This document shows positions 39,792 through 48,570 of a stretch of DNA of 64,000 bases, in pieces. Position numbers and translations under genes: made by a program. The stretch's first letter is position 1; every line of letters starts with the position of its first letter. Location of the stretch: contig JAJCYY010000001.1 of the NCBI GenBank assembly GCA_029262735.1, positions 97,278 through 161,277 on the forward strand, written 5' to 3'. The DNA is from Chloroflexota bacterium. Lineage in GTDB: Bacteria; Chloroflexota; Dehalococcoidia; Lucifugimonadales; Lucifugimonadaceae. The notes beneath the pieces are model-generated. The model was given only the letters and a program-made list of their open reading frames with translations, ran no database searches and was not told the DNA's origin.

Positions 39792-39988
39792 CACCTGGCC
39801 TCCACGCGCACTCTTGACGTTGACTCAACATCGTTGACAAACCGATACGCAGACACCGATTCAGCCGTGAACAGATGCGTCGCTTTAAGATCCAACCGAA
39901 TCCGGTGACTGTGCAGTGGATCGGTCACAACCTGCAGCGCTCCGGTTTTAAACCTGAGAGCGATGAGCAGAGTTGACCAGAATCCCAT
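39791..39988 (-). CDS. Very small virion-block protein
   Basis: 65 residues from the ATG at 39988, which has GAGGAG upstream; the longer frame from 40039 is less likely. The predicted content is a beta-hairpin-rich domain (FKTGALQVVT, HRIRLDLKATHLF, VSAYRFVND). Overlaps the following gene by its stop codon. Function unknown. Confidence 0.5.
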   Translation of the reverse strand: MGFWSTLLIALRFKTGALQVVTDPLHSHRIRLDLKATHLFTAESVSAYRFVNDVESTSRVRVEAR

Positions 39989-40062
39989 TTTGCTTCTCCT
40001 CGAATCCGACGGCCTGCAAACGGCAAATTTGAACGCCACAACGCCTGTCCAAGAGCGCCCTA

Positions 40063-41091
40063 CTAGTCCTTATAAAAGAGGTTTACGACGAGGTTGCTCG
40101 CCGGTGCGGACGTGTCTGTGAGTCCGGACCCTCCGGCCGCGAGTAGCGACATTCCGCTCGACATCAGAAGGCCCTGCGCAAACGTAACGTTGGCGCCACC
40201 TACAGGTGGAATACCCAGGTTCAGGGCAGGTGAAGTTGTGCCTTTTGTAACGCCCGTCGAGTCGTCAGCAAAGAGCTTCGCGTAGACGATTGATGCGGTG
40301 TCCGGATTTGTCAGCATGTATCCGTAGAGGCGACCGGCGCTGGATGTCACGGTCTCTATCGCTGAGCTGAGGACCGTTGTGAATGTCTGCAGCGCTCCGG
40401 CCGAATTACCTGCGATGGCATTGAGGCCGACACCGACTTTCGCAGTTGAGTCGTTCGAGATCGACACAGATGATCCAGCGACAATCGCAACTGAGGCGTT
40501 GCCCTGCACCGTAACGGTCCCGCTGACGGTGACAGTGGAGTCGGACATGTTGGTTACGGTGATAGAGGTAGACGGAGCGACATATCCGGTGACCGATACA
40601 AGGGTGTCGCCCTGCACCGGCAACGGGGTGCCGGAAGACACAACGCTGAAGACGTTGGCAGTGGAATCGCTTTCGAACCCGACTGCAAAAAATCGCGCCG
40701 CGCCAGCCGAGTCACCTTCGGTAAACACCGGCCCCGCCGAGTCAGACTCAACGAGCTTGGCACGAACGATATCGGTCGAGTCGATAGCAACCGGGAATGA
40801 CGCTCCGGCGGCAGGACTTACCGACGCGTTCCCTTGAATTGTCACCGTTCCGGCGACTGGCACCGTGGCATCAGCATTAGATCCGCGTACAAAAAACGGT
40901 GCCGATGAAGATGTTCCGTTCCCGTTCACCTGGACCGGCAACGGAGTTGAAGTGTCTGTTAGGTTGGCTGTGTTGAGCGGACCCCAGGCCAGTTTGCCGA
41001 TGGGATAGTGAACGGACGAGCCGCCGATGGCATCGGTAGCGAAAATCTCTCCTGCCGAATCAACAAGTTCACTCGTGAAGTTGTCAGGCAT
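40063..41091 (-). CDS. Repetitive beta-rich virion protein
   Basis: 342 residues, rich in Ser/Thr/Val/Gly with internal repetition: VAGTVTIQGNASV and VSGTVTVQGNASV, and several xDSTx and SAGA units. It lacks Cys and has few charged residues, as many tail or head decoration proteins do. The GGGGGA before the ATG is a good SD. First gene of the minus-strand block running to 35985. A tail shaft/fibre or adhesion protein is the best guess. Confidence 0.55.
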   Translation of the reverse strand: MPDNFTSELVDSAGEIFATDAIGGSSVHYPIGKLAWGPLNTANLTDTSTPLPVQVNGNGTSSSAPFFVRGSNADATVPVAGTVTIQGNASVSPAAGASFPVAIDSTDIVRAKLVESDSAGPVFTEGDSAGAARFFAVGFESDSTANVFSVVSSGTPLPVQGDTLVSVTGYVAPSTSITVTNMSDSTVTVSGTVTVQGNASVAIVAGSSVSISNDSTAKVGVGLNAIAGNSAGALQTFTTVLSSAIETVTSSAGRLYGYMLTNPDTASIVYAKLFADDSTGVTKGTTSPALNLGIPPVGGANVTFAQGLLMSSGMSLLAAGGSGLTDTSAPASNLVVNLFYKD

Positions 41092-41320
41092 AAAGTCCCC
41101 CGCTGAAACAGACAGGCGGTTGTCCCGCCGATTGCCGTAAAGATTTGTCTGACCCCGATGGCCGATTGCTCCTCAGAATATGGCCATGATCGACCTACTT
41201 TGAATGTCGCAGTGTCAGTGAGTGTCTTCGGGGGCGAAGGGGGCGCACGTTCCTGGCCAGGGATCGAAACGAGATACACAAGGTTTCATCAAACAGAATC
41301 GTCGGAAACGGAGGAGCAAT

Positions 41321-41812
41321 ATGTCTGAACTGAACGAACTGGCTGCCACAGTCGGGGCGATGTTGAAACAGCGCGAAGAGACGATCGCCGTTTCTGAATC
41401 TTCGAGCGGCGGCCTGGTCTCAGCAGCGCTGCTGTCGGTTCCCGGAGCCTCGGCGTACTTCATGGGCGGAGCAGTGACTTACACAGGAACTGCCAGAGAC
41501 GCCTATCTCGAAATCGATCTCGACGCACATCCCGGAATGCGATCCGCCAGTGAGCCATATGCGCTGCTGTGCGCCAAAAGTTCGAGGGAACGGCTCGGCA
41601 CAACGTGGGGATTGAGCGAGACAGGGGCGGCAGGGCCGACCGGGAATCGATATGGGGACGAATCCGGGCACACCTGCGTGGCGGTGTCAGGACCCGTCGA
41701 ACTGACAGAGACCCTCGAAACCGGACTCACTGATCGCGCTGAAAACATGGACCTGTTTGCGAAAAAGGCACTGGAGCTGTTGGACAAGGCGCTCAGACAG
41801 GCCGGCCACTAG
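41321..41812 (+). CDS. CinA-family C-terminal domain (nicotinamide-nucleotide amidase-like)
   Basis: 163 residues. ETIAVSESSSGGLVSAALLS corresponds to the TAESCTGGLI motif of CinA/PncC, and GLSETGAAGPTG to the GVSGIAGPGG motif. These enzymes deamidate NMN in NAD recycling. The first motif has SSS where CT is usual, so activity may differ. GGAGGAG lies just before the ATG. It sits between the tail block and large terminase, both on the other strand; a host-type gene amid virion genes. Confidence 0.82.
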   Translation: MSELNELAATVGAMLKQREETIAVSESSSGGLVSAALLSVPGASAYFMGGAVTYTGTARDAYLEIDLDAHPGMRSASEPYALLCAKSSRERLGTTWGLSETGAAGPTGNRYGDESGHTCVAVSGPVELTETLETGLTDRAENMDLFAKKALELLDKALRQAGH

Positions 41813-41839
41813 CAACGCCGTCTGAATACGCACATCTCG

Positions 41840-43402
41840 TCAACGTCTTCGCGTCTTTACCCGGATCCGGTCCCTCGTGCTGCCCAGCGCCTGTCCGGCG
41901 TAGCCCATGACGTTGACAAAAAGATATGTCAGCGCCTTGATGCCATCGCAGTACTCATCACGGGGAACTCGCCCAACAACATCACCGGTGCGATCTGTGT
42001 TCCAGCGGTAAACGTGCGACTGACCGTCAAACGGATTCGGTCCGCCGCCGAGTTCGGAGATCAGTAGTTCACACGTCGGATCGATCACCAGACCTGGCTC
42101 ATCGCTCCCCTCGTCCGCCTTCAGACAGGTATCGAACCGGTCGATGCCCGGAAGAATGCTGACCTTCTCATGTTGCAGGACGAGACCGGTTCTCTTTCGC
42201 CAAACCTCTGCATTACTCTCTTGCGCACCAGCGTGGGCAGTCCCGGCAATATCGATCACGCCGATTTTCTGGGGATTGTGCCACCAATTCTTACTCATCG
42301 CCAGATCACAAACATCCGCCACAGTGAACCCCGGCATCGCATGCCTGTTCACCGCAATCTCATCTATCACCATCCACTGTCTGTGACCACTTTCGAACTT
42401 CCTCACCTGGCAAACCTCGACGGCATAAGTCGATGGTTGACCGGAGTATCCGGGATCTATTCCGATGTACACAGGTTGTTCCGGGTCATACTCCAAATTG
42501 CGGATATGAGTGTCACTGGAGAACGAACCGTGAACCCGGCCTGAAGGCGGTACGGGCACGCCCATATGCCGCTCCATGAACTTCGCTTCCGGCAGAGCAC
42601 GACGCAGTGCGGCAATCTGTGGATCATCGATCCCATCTGGAAACAGCACCGAGTTTGAATGGGAGGGCAGAGAGAAGCTGCGGGCATCGTCATCTTTCTG
42701 GATTGCGGCGGACTGCCAGCGGGTCCAGAGCGCTGCATACCAACCGAGAGAGCCCTCGAACGTTCCTTCCATGTGGAGCCAGCCAAAGCCGGGAAACCTG
42801 CGGCGTGCCTCTGAGCAACGTGAGAGGAGCCGGTGATAGACGTCCTGGCTCACCCTCGCGGCTTCACATAGGATGATCCAGACTGGAGATTCCATACCAA
42901 GGCTCGTCGGATCGAACGCCGATTTCGTCTTGATAGTGAACGGTTCACCCATCTTGTTGCCGTTGCCGTCCGCAACAGGAACGCGAATCTCCCCAGGGTC
43001 TATACGAGAGCTGAAGTTGACACCCGGCCAGAGCCTCTGCAGATCGTTGCTCAGCGAGCCGTCTGGGTGCATGAACTCCGCACGCGTGGCCTCGTAGTCT
43101 GCTGCGACAAGCCACGCAACCTGCCCGGCCGCGCTTTCGCGGTAGCGTGAAATAAACTCCAGGGTGGCTAAGAGGCCCTTGATCGATGCGGTTCGCGACT
43201 TTCCTCCCCGGTACCCACCCGCTACCAGTTGCGTCGAGTGAGTATCGTCGAGAATTTCACGCTGGGCGGGAGTAGGCGAGTAACCGAGTGCACGAAAAAT
43301 GGCCTCACGAGTTATGGACGCGGCACTAATCGGATGCTGTGCGACCGACGAGACGACCTGCTGATCTTTCTCAACCACCACACAACAACCCCCCACGCTC
43401 AT
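41840..43402 (-). CDS. Phage large terminase subunit
   Basis: 520 residues. The packaging ATPase motif is QLVAGGYRGGKSRTA (Walker A-like, residues about 55-69), followed by WIILCEAARV (Walker B position, Cys-Glu in place of Asp-Glu) and a C-terminal RNase-H-like nuclease with VYIGIDPGYSG (first catalytic Asp, about residue 300) and the IDIAGTAH Asp region. It cuts and pumps DNA into procapsids through the portal. Full-length by family standards, with no visible frameshift. It lies between the plus-strand CinA and PspC genes rather than beside terS and portal. Confidence 0.88.
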   Translation of the reverse strand: MSVGGCCVVVEKDQQVVSSVAQHPISAASITREAIFRALGYSPTPAQREILDDTHSTQLVAGGYRGGKSRTASIKGLLATLEFISRYRESAAGQVAWLVAADYEATRAEFMHPDGSLSNDLQRLWPGVNFSSRIDPGEIRVPVADGNGNKMGEPFTIKTKSAFDPTSLGMESPVWIILCEAARVSQDVYHRLLSRCSEARRRFPGFGWLHMEGTFEGSLGWYAALWTRWQSAAIQKDDDARSFSLPSHSNSVLFPDGIDDPQIAALRRALPEAKFMERHMGVPVPPSGRVHGSFSSDTHIRNLEYDPEQPVYIGIDPGYSGQPSTYAVEVCQVRKFESGHRQWMVIDEIAVNRHAMPGFTVADVCDLAMSKNWWHNPQKIGVIDIAGTAHAGAQESNAEVWRKRTGLVLQHEKVSILPGIDRFDTCLKADEGSDEPGLVIDPTCELLISELGGGPNPFDGQSHVYRWNTDRTGDVVGRVPRDEYCDGIKALTYLFVNVMGYAGQALGSTRDRIRVKTRRR

Positions 43403-43691
43403 TTGCCAGTTGACGCAAGTCTATGAGCTTGGCGGGCTCAGTTCCTGCTGGTCGTCACCCTGCTGGCCGTATCGCTCTGTTGCCAGCAAGAAGCCGCGCA
43501 TTCGAATCACCTCGCTATCGGAAAAGTGATAGCGTCGGAATCGTTGATCTGCATCCACTCGTACTGGCACCAATCGGGTTAACCTTCATCGACCTTTCGC
43601 ACACAATTACGGTGTCCGGTGTCACGAGATGTATGACTGGCGCACCACTGTCGATGTTTCTACTCGACTTAACCAGTATCAGGAGACGAAA

Positions 43692-44135
43692 ATGAGCGAC
43701 CGCGTGTCACCTGAGCTCAGAAGAAGTATTGACGACAGGATGATCTTTGGTGTGGCATCAGGCCTCGCCGACTACTTCGGCGTCGACATCGTTCTGACAC
43801 GCGTGCTGTTCGTCGTAAGTGTGTTTTTCAGCGCCGGGTCAACTCTGTTGGCCTATCTTCTACTGGCTATCTTTGTTCCAGAGCAGGAACGAAGTACCGA
43901 AGCCACGGATTCAAAAACACTGCACCGGTACCGCACGTCGTCAGACACAAAACTCGTTGAGCATCGCCGAAATGTCGGAGGCTGGATAATTGTCGGACTC
44001 GGCATTCTGATGCTCGCCACAAATTTCGGCCTGTTCAGCTGGCTAAGCTTCGGCCGCTTCTGGCCAGTGCTTCTGATTGCTCTCGGACTGGCAATCGTGT
44101 TCGGAGCATTCCGAAGTCAGAAACAGGGTAGATAA
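43692..44135 (+). CDS. PspC-domain membrane protein
   Basis: 147 residues. The PspC domain (RRSIDDRMIFGVASGLADYFGVD, then VLFVVSVFFSAGSTLLAYLLLAIFVP) is followed by a second membrane pair near the C-terminus (WIIVGLGILMLATNFGLF and FWPVLLIALGLAIVFGAF), as in LiaI-like stress proteins. Likely part of an envelope-stress response at the inner membrane. AGGAG lies just upstream of the ATG. Host-type gene between terminase and capsid genes. Confidence 0.85.
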   Translation: MSDRVSPELRRSIDDRMIFGVASGLADYFGVDIVLTRVLFVVSVFFSAGSTLLAYLLLAIFVPEQERSTEATDSKTLHRYRTSSDTKLVEHRRNVGGWIIVGLGILMLATNFGLFSWLSFGRFWPVLLIALGLAIVFGAFRSQKQGR

Positions 44136-44402
44136 GGTCTGCCGCCGACCGTTCGATCGACGATAGCCGGGGTGAGTCTGCGAACCTCTGGCCCGCGACT
44201 GCAAGACCCCAGGCCGCCCAATCCGCCAACAGCGTTTCATCGGCATCATTGAATTGTCCGGCGACGCCACCAGCATTCCGCCCTGACACTGCGCTTTAAG
44301 CCGGCTTCGACCGCTCCTAGACTCGTATCAAGTCTGAGGATGGGAACGGGCACCGACTGCGACCTCCCAGGCAATCATTGAGCGACTGGGAGGAGGCAGA
44401 CG

Positions 44403-45284
44403 TTGGTATCTGAACCGCTTGTTGATGATGTGTCTCAGCGCCGAACAGAATCGGCTGGTAACGGTCTCGAATTCGAGATTGTCGATGAGACTTCCCCGGA
44501 ACAGGTCGCAAAAGAGCAGCAGCTCTTGGCACCTGTTGAGCAGGAAGAATCGGCAACCGAATCTCTAGCCCGTGAAAAGCCGCAACCTGAAAACGGCGAA
44601 GAGCCACGTGCAGCGCAAAAGCAGGATTCCGAGATCCGGCAGGAGTCACCGGGGGAACCGCAGCCGCCACGCACATTCACACAGAACGAAGTGTCGAAGA
44701 TGCAGGCGGCCTGGTCACGGCAGATCGAGGAGGCCAGGCAAGACTCCGAGAAGGCGAGCGCCCAACTACAACGGTTCAACGTGGACGCTGCGGTAGAGGC
44801 CATGCTGAAAAAGCAAGAGGCCGAGTTGACCACCAGCGTCGGTGCAGACAGGGCAGGGCAGTTGGTCCGCTCACCGCACAACGCAGCGCTCGTCCGGAAA
44901 TCGATTGCAACCCAGCAGTTGCTTACGCGTTCAGAGTCTGATCGAAGACAGGCTGTTGAACAGCAAGAGCGTCAGGCACAATTCGTTGTCGCACAGGCCC
45001 TTGCACGCGCACACGGCGTGCCGTCTGAGGACTTCGAGTTGCTCGCTGCGGCGTCAACTCCGAAGGCGATGCAGAGTCTCGCACGAAGGCTGGGTGGTGA
45101 GGGTACGGCAGCAATGCGAGACCGTGTGCCTCCCGAGACACCACAGACTCAACTAGAAAACGGCTACAACGCAGGTCCGGCACCTGAGTCTCCCGATCGC
45201 CGGCTTGAACGCATCCGCGCCAAACCGTCGTGGGAATGGACGGAAGCCGACCTGCGTTACATGAAAACAGGTGAAGTGAGGTAA
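44403..45284 (+). CDS. Capsid scaffolding-like protein
   Basis: 293 residues, highly charged and rich in Glu/Gln/Ala. The first 100 residues are disordered and acidic; from about 100 to 230 long coiled-coil helices are predicted (MQAAWSRQIEEARQDSEKAS, RSESDRRQAVEQQERQ). It is placed two bases before the major capsid gene, the usual position of scaffold proteins that shape procapsids and leave. The start is TTG with GGGAGGAGG six bases upstream. Function inferred from composition and position. Confidence 0.75.
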   Translation: MVSEPLVDDVSQRRTESAGNGLEFEIVDETSPEQVAKEQQLLAPVEQEESATESLAREKPQPENGEEPRAAQKQDSEIRQESPGEPQPPRTFTQNEVSKMQAAWSRQIEEARQDSEKASAQLQRFNVDAAVEAMLKKQEAELTTSVGADRAGQLVRSPHNAALVRKSIATQQLLTRSESDRRQAVEQQERQAQFVVAQALARAHGVPSEDFELLAAASTPKAMQSLARRLGGEGTAAMRDRVPPETPQTQLENGYNAGPAPESPDRRLERIRAKPSWEWTEADLRYMKTGEVR

Positions 45285-45286
45285 CT

Positions 45287-46174
45287 ATGGTTGAAACGGC
45301 CACTACCGGGGACCTGGAACTTGCCCAGAACACGATCATTCGCGAGGCGCGTTACACGCAGGAGGCCAACTCTCCTTCGTGGCAACTGATCGAAAAGATC
45401 AGGCTGCCGAAGGGCGCTTCAACAGCGCGCGTGCCAAAGGTCGGACAGTTCACAGTGGCTGACCTCGTGGACGGCACGACGATCAGCACGGAGCAGTCGA
45501 TCAACATGACGTTGGTCGACCTGACCGCCACTGAACGCGGCGCAAAAATCGTGATCACGGACAAGCTCGCCCGGCAACACGGCAGCACCGATATTTTCCG
45601 AATGATCGGGAAACAGTTCGGCGACGCCGCGGCGCGCAAGCAGGACCAGGACGTCCAAGCGCTCTATCCGGGACTGAACGGCGGTGTCGCTTTCGGAGCC
45701 GCAGGAGCGACGTTCACGCTCTCAAACTTTGCGGCAACTATCGCAAAGGGACTCGGAGGCGGCGCCTCGTCGACCGACTCTGACGGCCTGGAGCCGTTTG
45801 ATCCGGACTACGCGGTCCAGCACCCGCATTCGGTTTTCCAGATCGTGAAGTCGGCGACCGCGATCGGGGCTGGCACGAGTCAACGGCTAAACGACCGCCA
45901 GGAAGAGCAGCTGTTGCGGCGGTTCTTCACCGGTATCGCGTTTAACGGCGTAGACCTGTTCGTCGATTCTTCAGGTGATGCAACCGGAGTCCTTGCGCAG
46001 CGTGATGCGCTGGTCGGACTGACAAGCGTTGATTGGAGAACGGAGCGGGAGAGAAACGCCTCTCTGCGCGCCACCGAGGTCGTGTTCACATCCGATTACG
46101 GAGTGTTTGAACTCGACGACCGGCACGGCGCACCCCTGCTCTACGATGCCCTGGCACCGTCAGACACCGTCTAG
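45287..46174 (+). CDS. Major capsid protein (HK97-like)
   Basis: 295 residues. An N-terminal arm (LELAQNTIIREARYTQEAN) is followed by RLPKGASTARVPKVGQF, SINMTLVDLTATERGAKIVITDKLA, a helical spine and late strands (FNGVDLFVDSSG, ATEVVFTSDYGVFELDD). This layout matches the compact HK97-fold coats near N4 gp56/P22-type families. It is adjacent to the scaffold and downstream of no other phage gene on this strand. A terminator-like hairpin follows at 46201. No delta-domain protease was noticed in the window. Confidence 0.8.
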   Translation: MVETATTGDLELAQNTIIREARYTQEANSPSWQLIEKIRLPKGASTARVPKVGQFTVADLVDGTTISTEQSINMTLVDLTATERGAKIVITDKLARQHGSTDIFRMIGKQFGDAAARKQDQDVQALYPGLNGGVAFGAAGATFTLSNFAATIAKGLGGGASSTDSDGLEPFDPDYAVQHPHSVFQIVKSATAIGAGTSQRLNDRQEEQLLRRFFTGIAFNGVDLFVDSSGDATGVLAQRDALVGLTSVDWRTERERNASLRATEVVFTSDYGVFELDDRHGAPLLYDALAPSDTV

Positions 46175-46200
46175 CGAGCTGTGCAGATGACGAGGAATCC

Positions 46201-46235
46201 AAAAAAGGCGGTGGCCCGTGACGCGGGCCACCGCC
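46201..46235 (-). terminator. Strong rho-independent terminator hairpin
   Basis: A perfect 12-bp GC-rich stem GGCGGTGGCCCG/CGGGCCACCGCC with a 5-base loop covers 46207-46235. On the minus strand it is followed by TTTTTT (46206-46201), so it terminates leftward transcription coming from 47496-46749. The plus-strand capsid transcript also reaches it, with only a weak T-run (TGAATTT) on that side, so it may serve both. Confidence 0.85.
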
Positions 46236-46297
46236 TGAATTTCGCGTCACTTTTGCAGTTCGTACTTCTACTTACATGAGCCTACCGGAGCGTCGTG

Positions 46298-46696
46298 ATG
46301 CAGCTGTTAACCGCAGATAAGGTGGATCTACTGGAAGCGCAAGGATTCGAGATTGCAGAGTTGGCCGGTTTCGAGCACCACACATTGCCGCTCTACGCCC
46401 ACAGACCGATTAGCGACAAGAAGCCCGGCGATGTCGTTCTGCGCGCCCGCGTTGGCAACCCGGAGTCGCTCGATGACGGCGAGGCGGCTTACTTGGCGCG
46501 CAAAGCGTTCCACGGCATGTTTCCGTGGTTACCCGGCGCTGAGTGCATCAGGCGCACCTTCGTCGATGTGACAATTGGCGGCAACGGTCTCGCTGACAGT
46601 AAAGAGGTCGAGCAGAGTACGCGAGCGAAGGGGTGCAGATGGTGCCGGACAGGAAAGAGGAGAAGACGGAAGACACGTCGGCAAGTCTCGGAATAG
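46298..46696 (+). CDS. Phage-type small protein after the capsid, with odd C-terminus
   Basis: 132 residues. Residues 1 to about 100 look like a genuine folded protein (LLTADKVDLLEAQGFEIAEL, DVVLRARVGNPESLDDGEAA, RRTFVDVTIGGN). The last 25 residues become a run of Arg/Lys/Cys (CRWCRTGKRRRRKTRRQ), typical of reading in a shadow frame. The overlapping frame at 46639-46716 has a more protein-like composition. A frame change near GGGG at about 46630-46633 is possible. GGAG precedes the ATG by seven bases. A head-completion role is a guess. Confidence 0.5.
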   Translation: MQLLTADKVDLLEAQGFEIAELAGFEHHTLPLYAHRPISDKKPGDVVLRARVGNPESLDDGEAAYLARKAFHGMFPWLPGAECIRRTFVDVTIGGNGLADSKEVEQSTRAKGCRWCRTGKRRRRKTRRQVSE

Positions 46697-46716
46697 ACGA
46701 ACTGACACGAAACTAA
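46639..46716 (+). CDS. Possible short overlapping frame (25 residues) or frameshifted tail
   Basis: An ATG with GAAGGGG about five bases upstream opens a 25-residue acidic peptide (VPDRKEEKTEDTSASLGIDE) in the -1 frame relative to the gene at 46298. It may be a separate minigene or the true C-terminus of that gene joined by a -1 shift. Confidence 0.3.
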   Translation: MVPDRKEEKTEDTSASLGIDELTRN

Positions 46717-46748
46717 CGAGTCGTCCGAATACTGACCCGTCAACAACT

Positions 46749-47150
46749 TCACAAACTAGAGCCTGCGCCCTCTCGCTCTCTATACAGCTCTCGCATCGCC
46801 CCGGTCGTCCAGCCTTCGGACGTAGCCTCTCTCACTGACCGACCGTCATTCACAGGGACGCTTCCGGTATCGGCTTTCGCACTCTGTTTGCCACCGTCAT
46901 CTTCTCGTTCATTCAGAACCGGTAGCGGCGCTTCGAATTCGAGCAGGATGCGCCTTTTTCTGGCGGCGGTGACGGTGTTCCATTCGATAACTGAACTGTC
47001 TAGGTGGGATTCTTTCCTGGAGAACTTCAACTCTTTCGCAATCATGCCGTGCGCTTTCTCCAGGTGAAGTTGCATGTATGTGCGTCTGAATCTTGTCGGG
47101 CATGCAAAAGCGTCGTCACCGGTACAGAGACAGCATAAAAACAAGCGCAC
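46749..47150 (-). CDS. C2H2-like zinc-finger protein, phage-style
   Basis: 133 residues. The N-terminus has CCLCTGDDAFACPTRFRRTY followed by MQLHLEKAHG, a Cys-Cys...His-His arrangement (Cys at about 6-9, His near 26 and 31) like single C2H2 fingers reported in phages and bacteria (Ros-like). The remainder is charged with few hydrophobics. The GTG at 47150 is six bases after GAGG; an ATG at 47165 is the alternative. It lies 34 bases after the membrane-like gene on the same strand and upstream of the terminator. Confidence 0.5.
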   Translation of the reverse strand: MRLFLCCLCTGDDAFACPTRFRRTYMQLHLEKAHGMIAKELKFSRKESHLDSSVIEWNTVTAARKRRILLEFEAPLPVLNEREDDGGKQSAKADTGSVPVNDGRSVREATSEGWTTGAMRELYREREGAGSSL

Positions 47151-47184
47151 CACACACCTCACCATCCAATTTCATAAACCCAGG

Positions 47185-47496
47185 TCATTGCCAGGCCGAA
47201 TCGGTCCAGGTTCGCGAGGGTTTAAAGAGCGCAATCTGATCCCAGGAGTTGGGATCAATTGACCAGCACCGTCGAATAAATCTGTTTTGCACCCGGCTCA
47301 CGGACACAGCAACGCCCTGCTCCTGCAACTTGAGCAAGCCATCACAGACCTTCCAGGCAGCGAAAGCACCTGCAAGCCCCCTGATGATCGCCTCTTCCTG
47401 CAGTTCTACAGCCCCACGTCCGCCAATTCGCGAGAAAAACCAGACGATCCCTCTCTCCACACCGGCATCCAGCGCAACCATGCCCGCAAGCCCCAT
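47185..47496 (-). CDS. Small membrane-associated protein
   Basis: 103 residues. The N-terminal half is Gly/Ala/Val-rich and hydrophobic (MGLAGMVALDAGVERGIVWF, then AIIRGLAGAFAAWKVCDGLL), suggesting one membrane segment with an amphipathic helix. GGAGGT lies seven bases before the ATG. First gene of a short leftward operon with the zinc-finger-like protein. A holin-like role is imaginable but not supported by a recognised family. Confidence 0.5.
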   Translation of the reverse strand: MGLAGMVALDAGVERGIVWFFSRIGGRGAVELQEEAIIRGLAGAFAAWKVCDGLLKLQEQGVAVSVSRVQNRFIRRCWSIDPNSWDQIALFKPSRTWTDSAWQ

Positions 47497-47618
47497 CACC
47501 ACACCTCCACTATGTCCAGGACGGCCAGATACTAGCACATATGTTCTGTTTTTACCAGACTCTCATAGCCGTTTGGGACGACATGGCGCCCTTGTGACGA
47601 ACGCTCCATTCTGGAACG

Positions 47619-48353
47619 GTGGTGAGTCAAATGGAGACAGGTTGCGACTGGAGAATTTTCCTGGTGGACGTACGCCGTATAGATTTTGATGGGGCTGAGC
47701 TTTTCATTCACGCCGACGGGGATTGGCGTGGATTTCGCTCAGGGGCTTGCGCCAAAGAGCCTGAGACTGCGAAATGGATCAAACGAACGGCGCATCCGGG
47801 TTCCGTTTTCTTTGACATTGGAGCCTGTGTTGGCAGCTACTCGCTCATCGCAGCTGCGCTTGGTGCTGCTGTACACGCGTTCGAGCCGGTTGCTCCGAAC
47901 TACGCGGAGCTGCAGCTCAACATCTGGCTCAACAGATCGTCAAGCATTACTGCGTGGCCAGTGGCATGTGCGGCTCAAAACGGGCCCCTGGCAATCGACC
48001 TCTCTTCGCCTCAACCGGGCGCTGCGAGTCACAGTATGCACAGCACCGTGCTGTCAGATCCCGTCAATTCTCCGATCTCACAAAGTGCTATCGGAATGAC
48101 CCTGGACAGATTCATCAGGGAGTTTGCACTTCCTCAACCAAGCGATATCAAGATCGATGTAGATGGTGGCGAGGTTGGCGTCGTCGAAGGCGCTCGCGAT
48201 ACATTGCGAGATGTTCGCTCGGTGATGGTTGAGGTCAGTCCAGACACCGCAGAATCGGTCGCCGCTATCTTGCTGGCCGCAGGTCTTGAGCAGACCGGCT
48301 CCTGGCCACGGTCAGGCAGGCAGAGCAATCAGTTGTATGAGCGGAACGAGTGA
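47619..48353 (+). CDS. FkbM-family methyltransferase
   Basis: 244 residues. VFFDIGACVGSYSLIAAALGA is motif I of the FkbM family, AVHAFEPVAPNYAELQLNI carries the acidic motif II, and IKIDVDGGEVGVVEGA (about residue 175) is the FkbM-specific KIDVEG-type motif. Such enzymes O-methylate sugars on glycans. Two GTG codons and one ATG compete for the start; none has a strong SD. The nonulosonate synthase NeuB follows, supporting a cell-surface glycan role. Confidence 0.85.
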   Translation: MVSQMETGCDWRIFLVDVRRIDFDGAELFIHADGDWRGFRSGACAKEPETAKWIKRTAHPGSVFFDIGACVGSYSLIAAALGAAVHAFEPVAPNYAELQLNIWLNRSSSITAWPVACAAQNGPLAIDLSSPQPGAASHSMHSTVLSDPVNSPISQSAIGMTLDRFIREFALPQPSDIKIDVDGGEVGVVEGARDTLRDVRSVMVEVSPDTAESVAAILLAAGLEQTGSWPRSGRQSNQLYERNE

Positions 48354-48570
48354 ACATCCAGCCATCACATGCCATCGGGGCAGCTCACCTGCCACCTCAA
48401 GATTGTCCCTTTCCGGCGCCTGCTCGAAGATAGTTTTAATACCAGGGCAGTGGCGGCAGCGGAGGTGGTGCGGATTGCAGGCTTCAATGTACGCGGGCAG
48501 CAAAGGCCCCGCTCAAACATACGATTCGGCTCTAAATGGCACCCCAGACTCGGCGGTCGCAACCCGGAAC

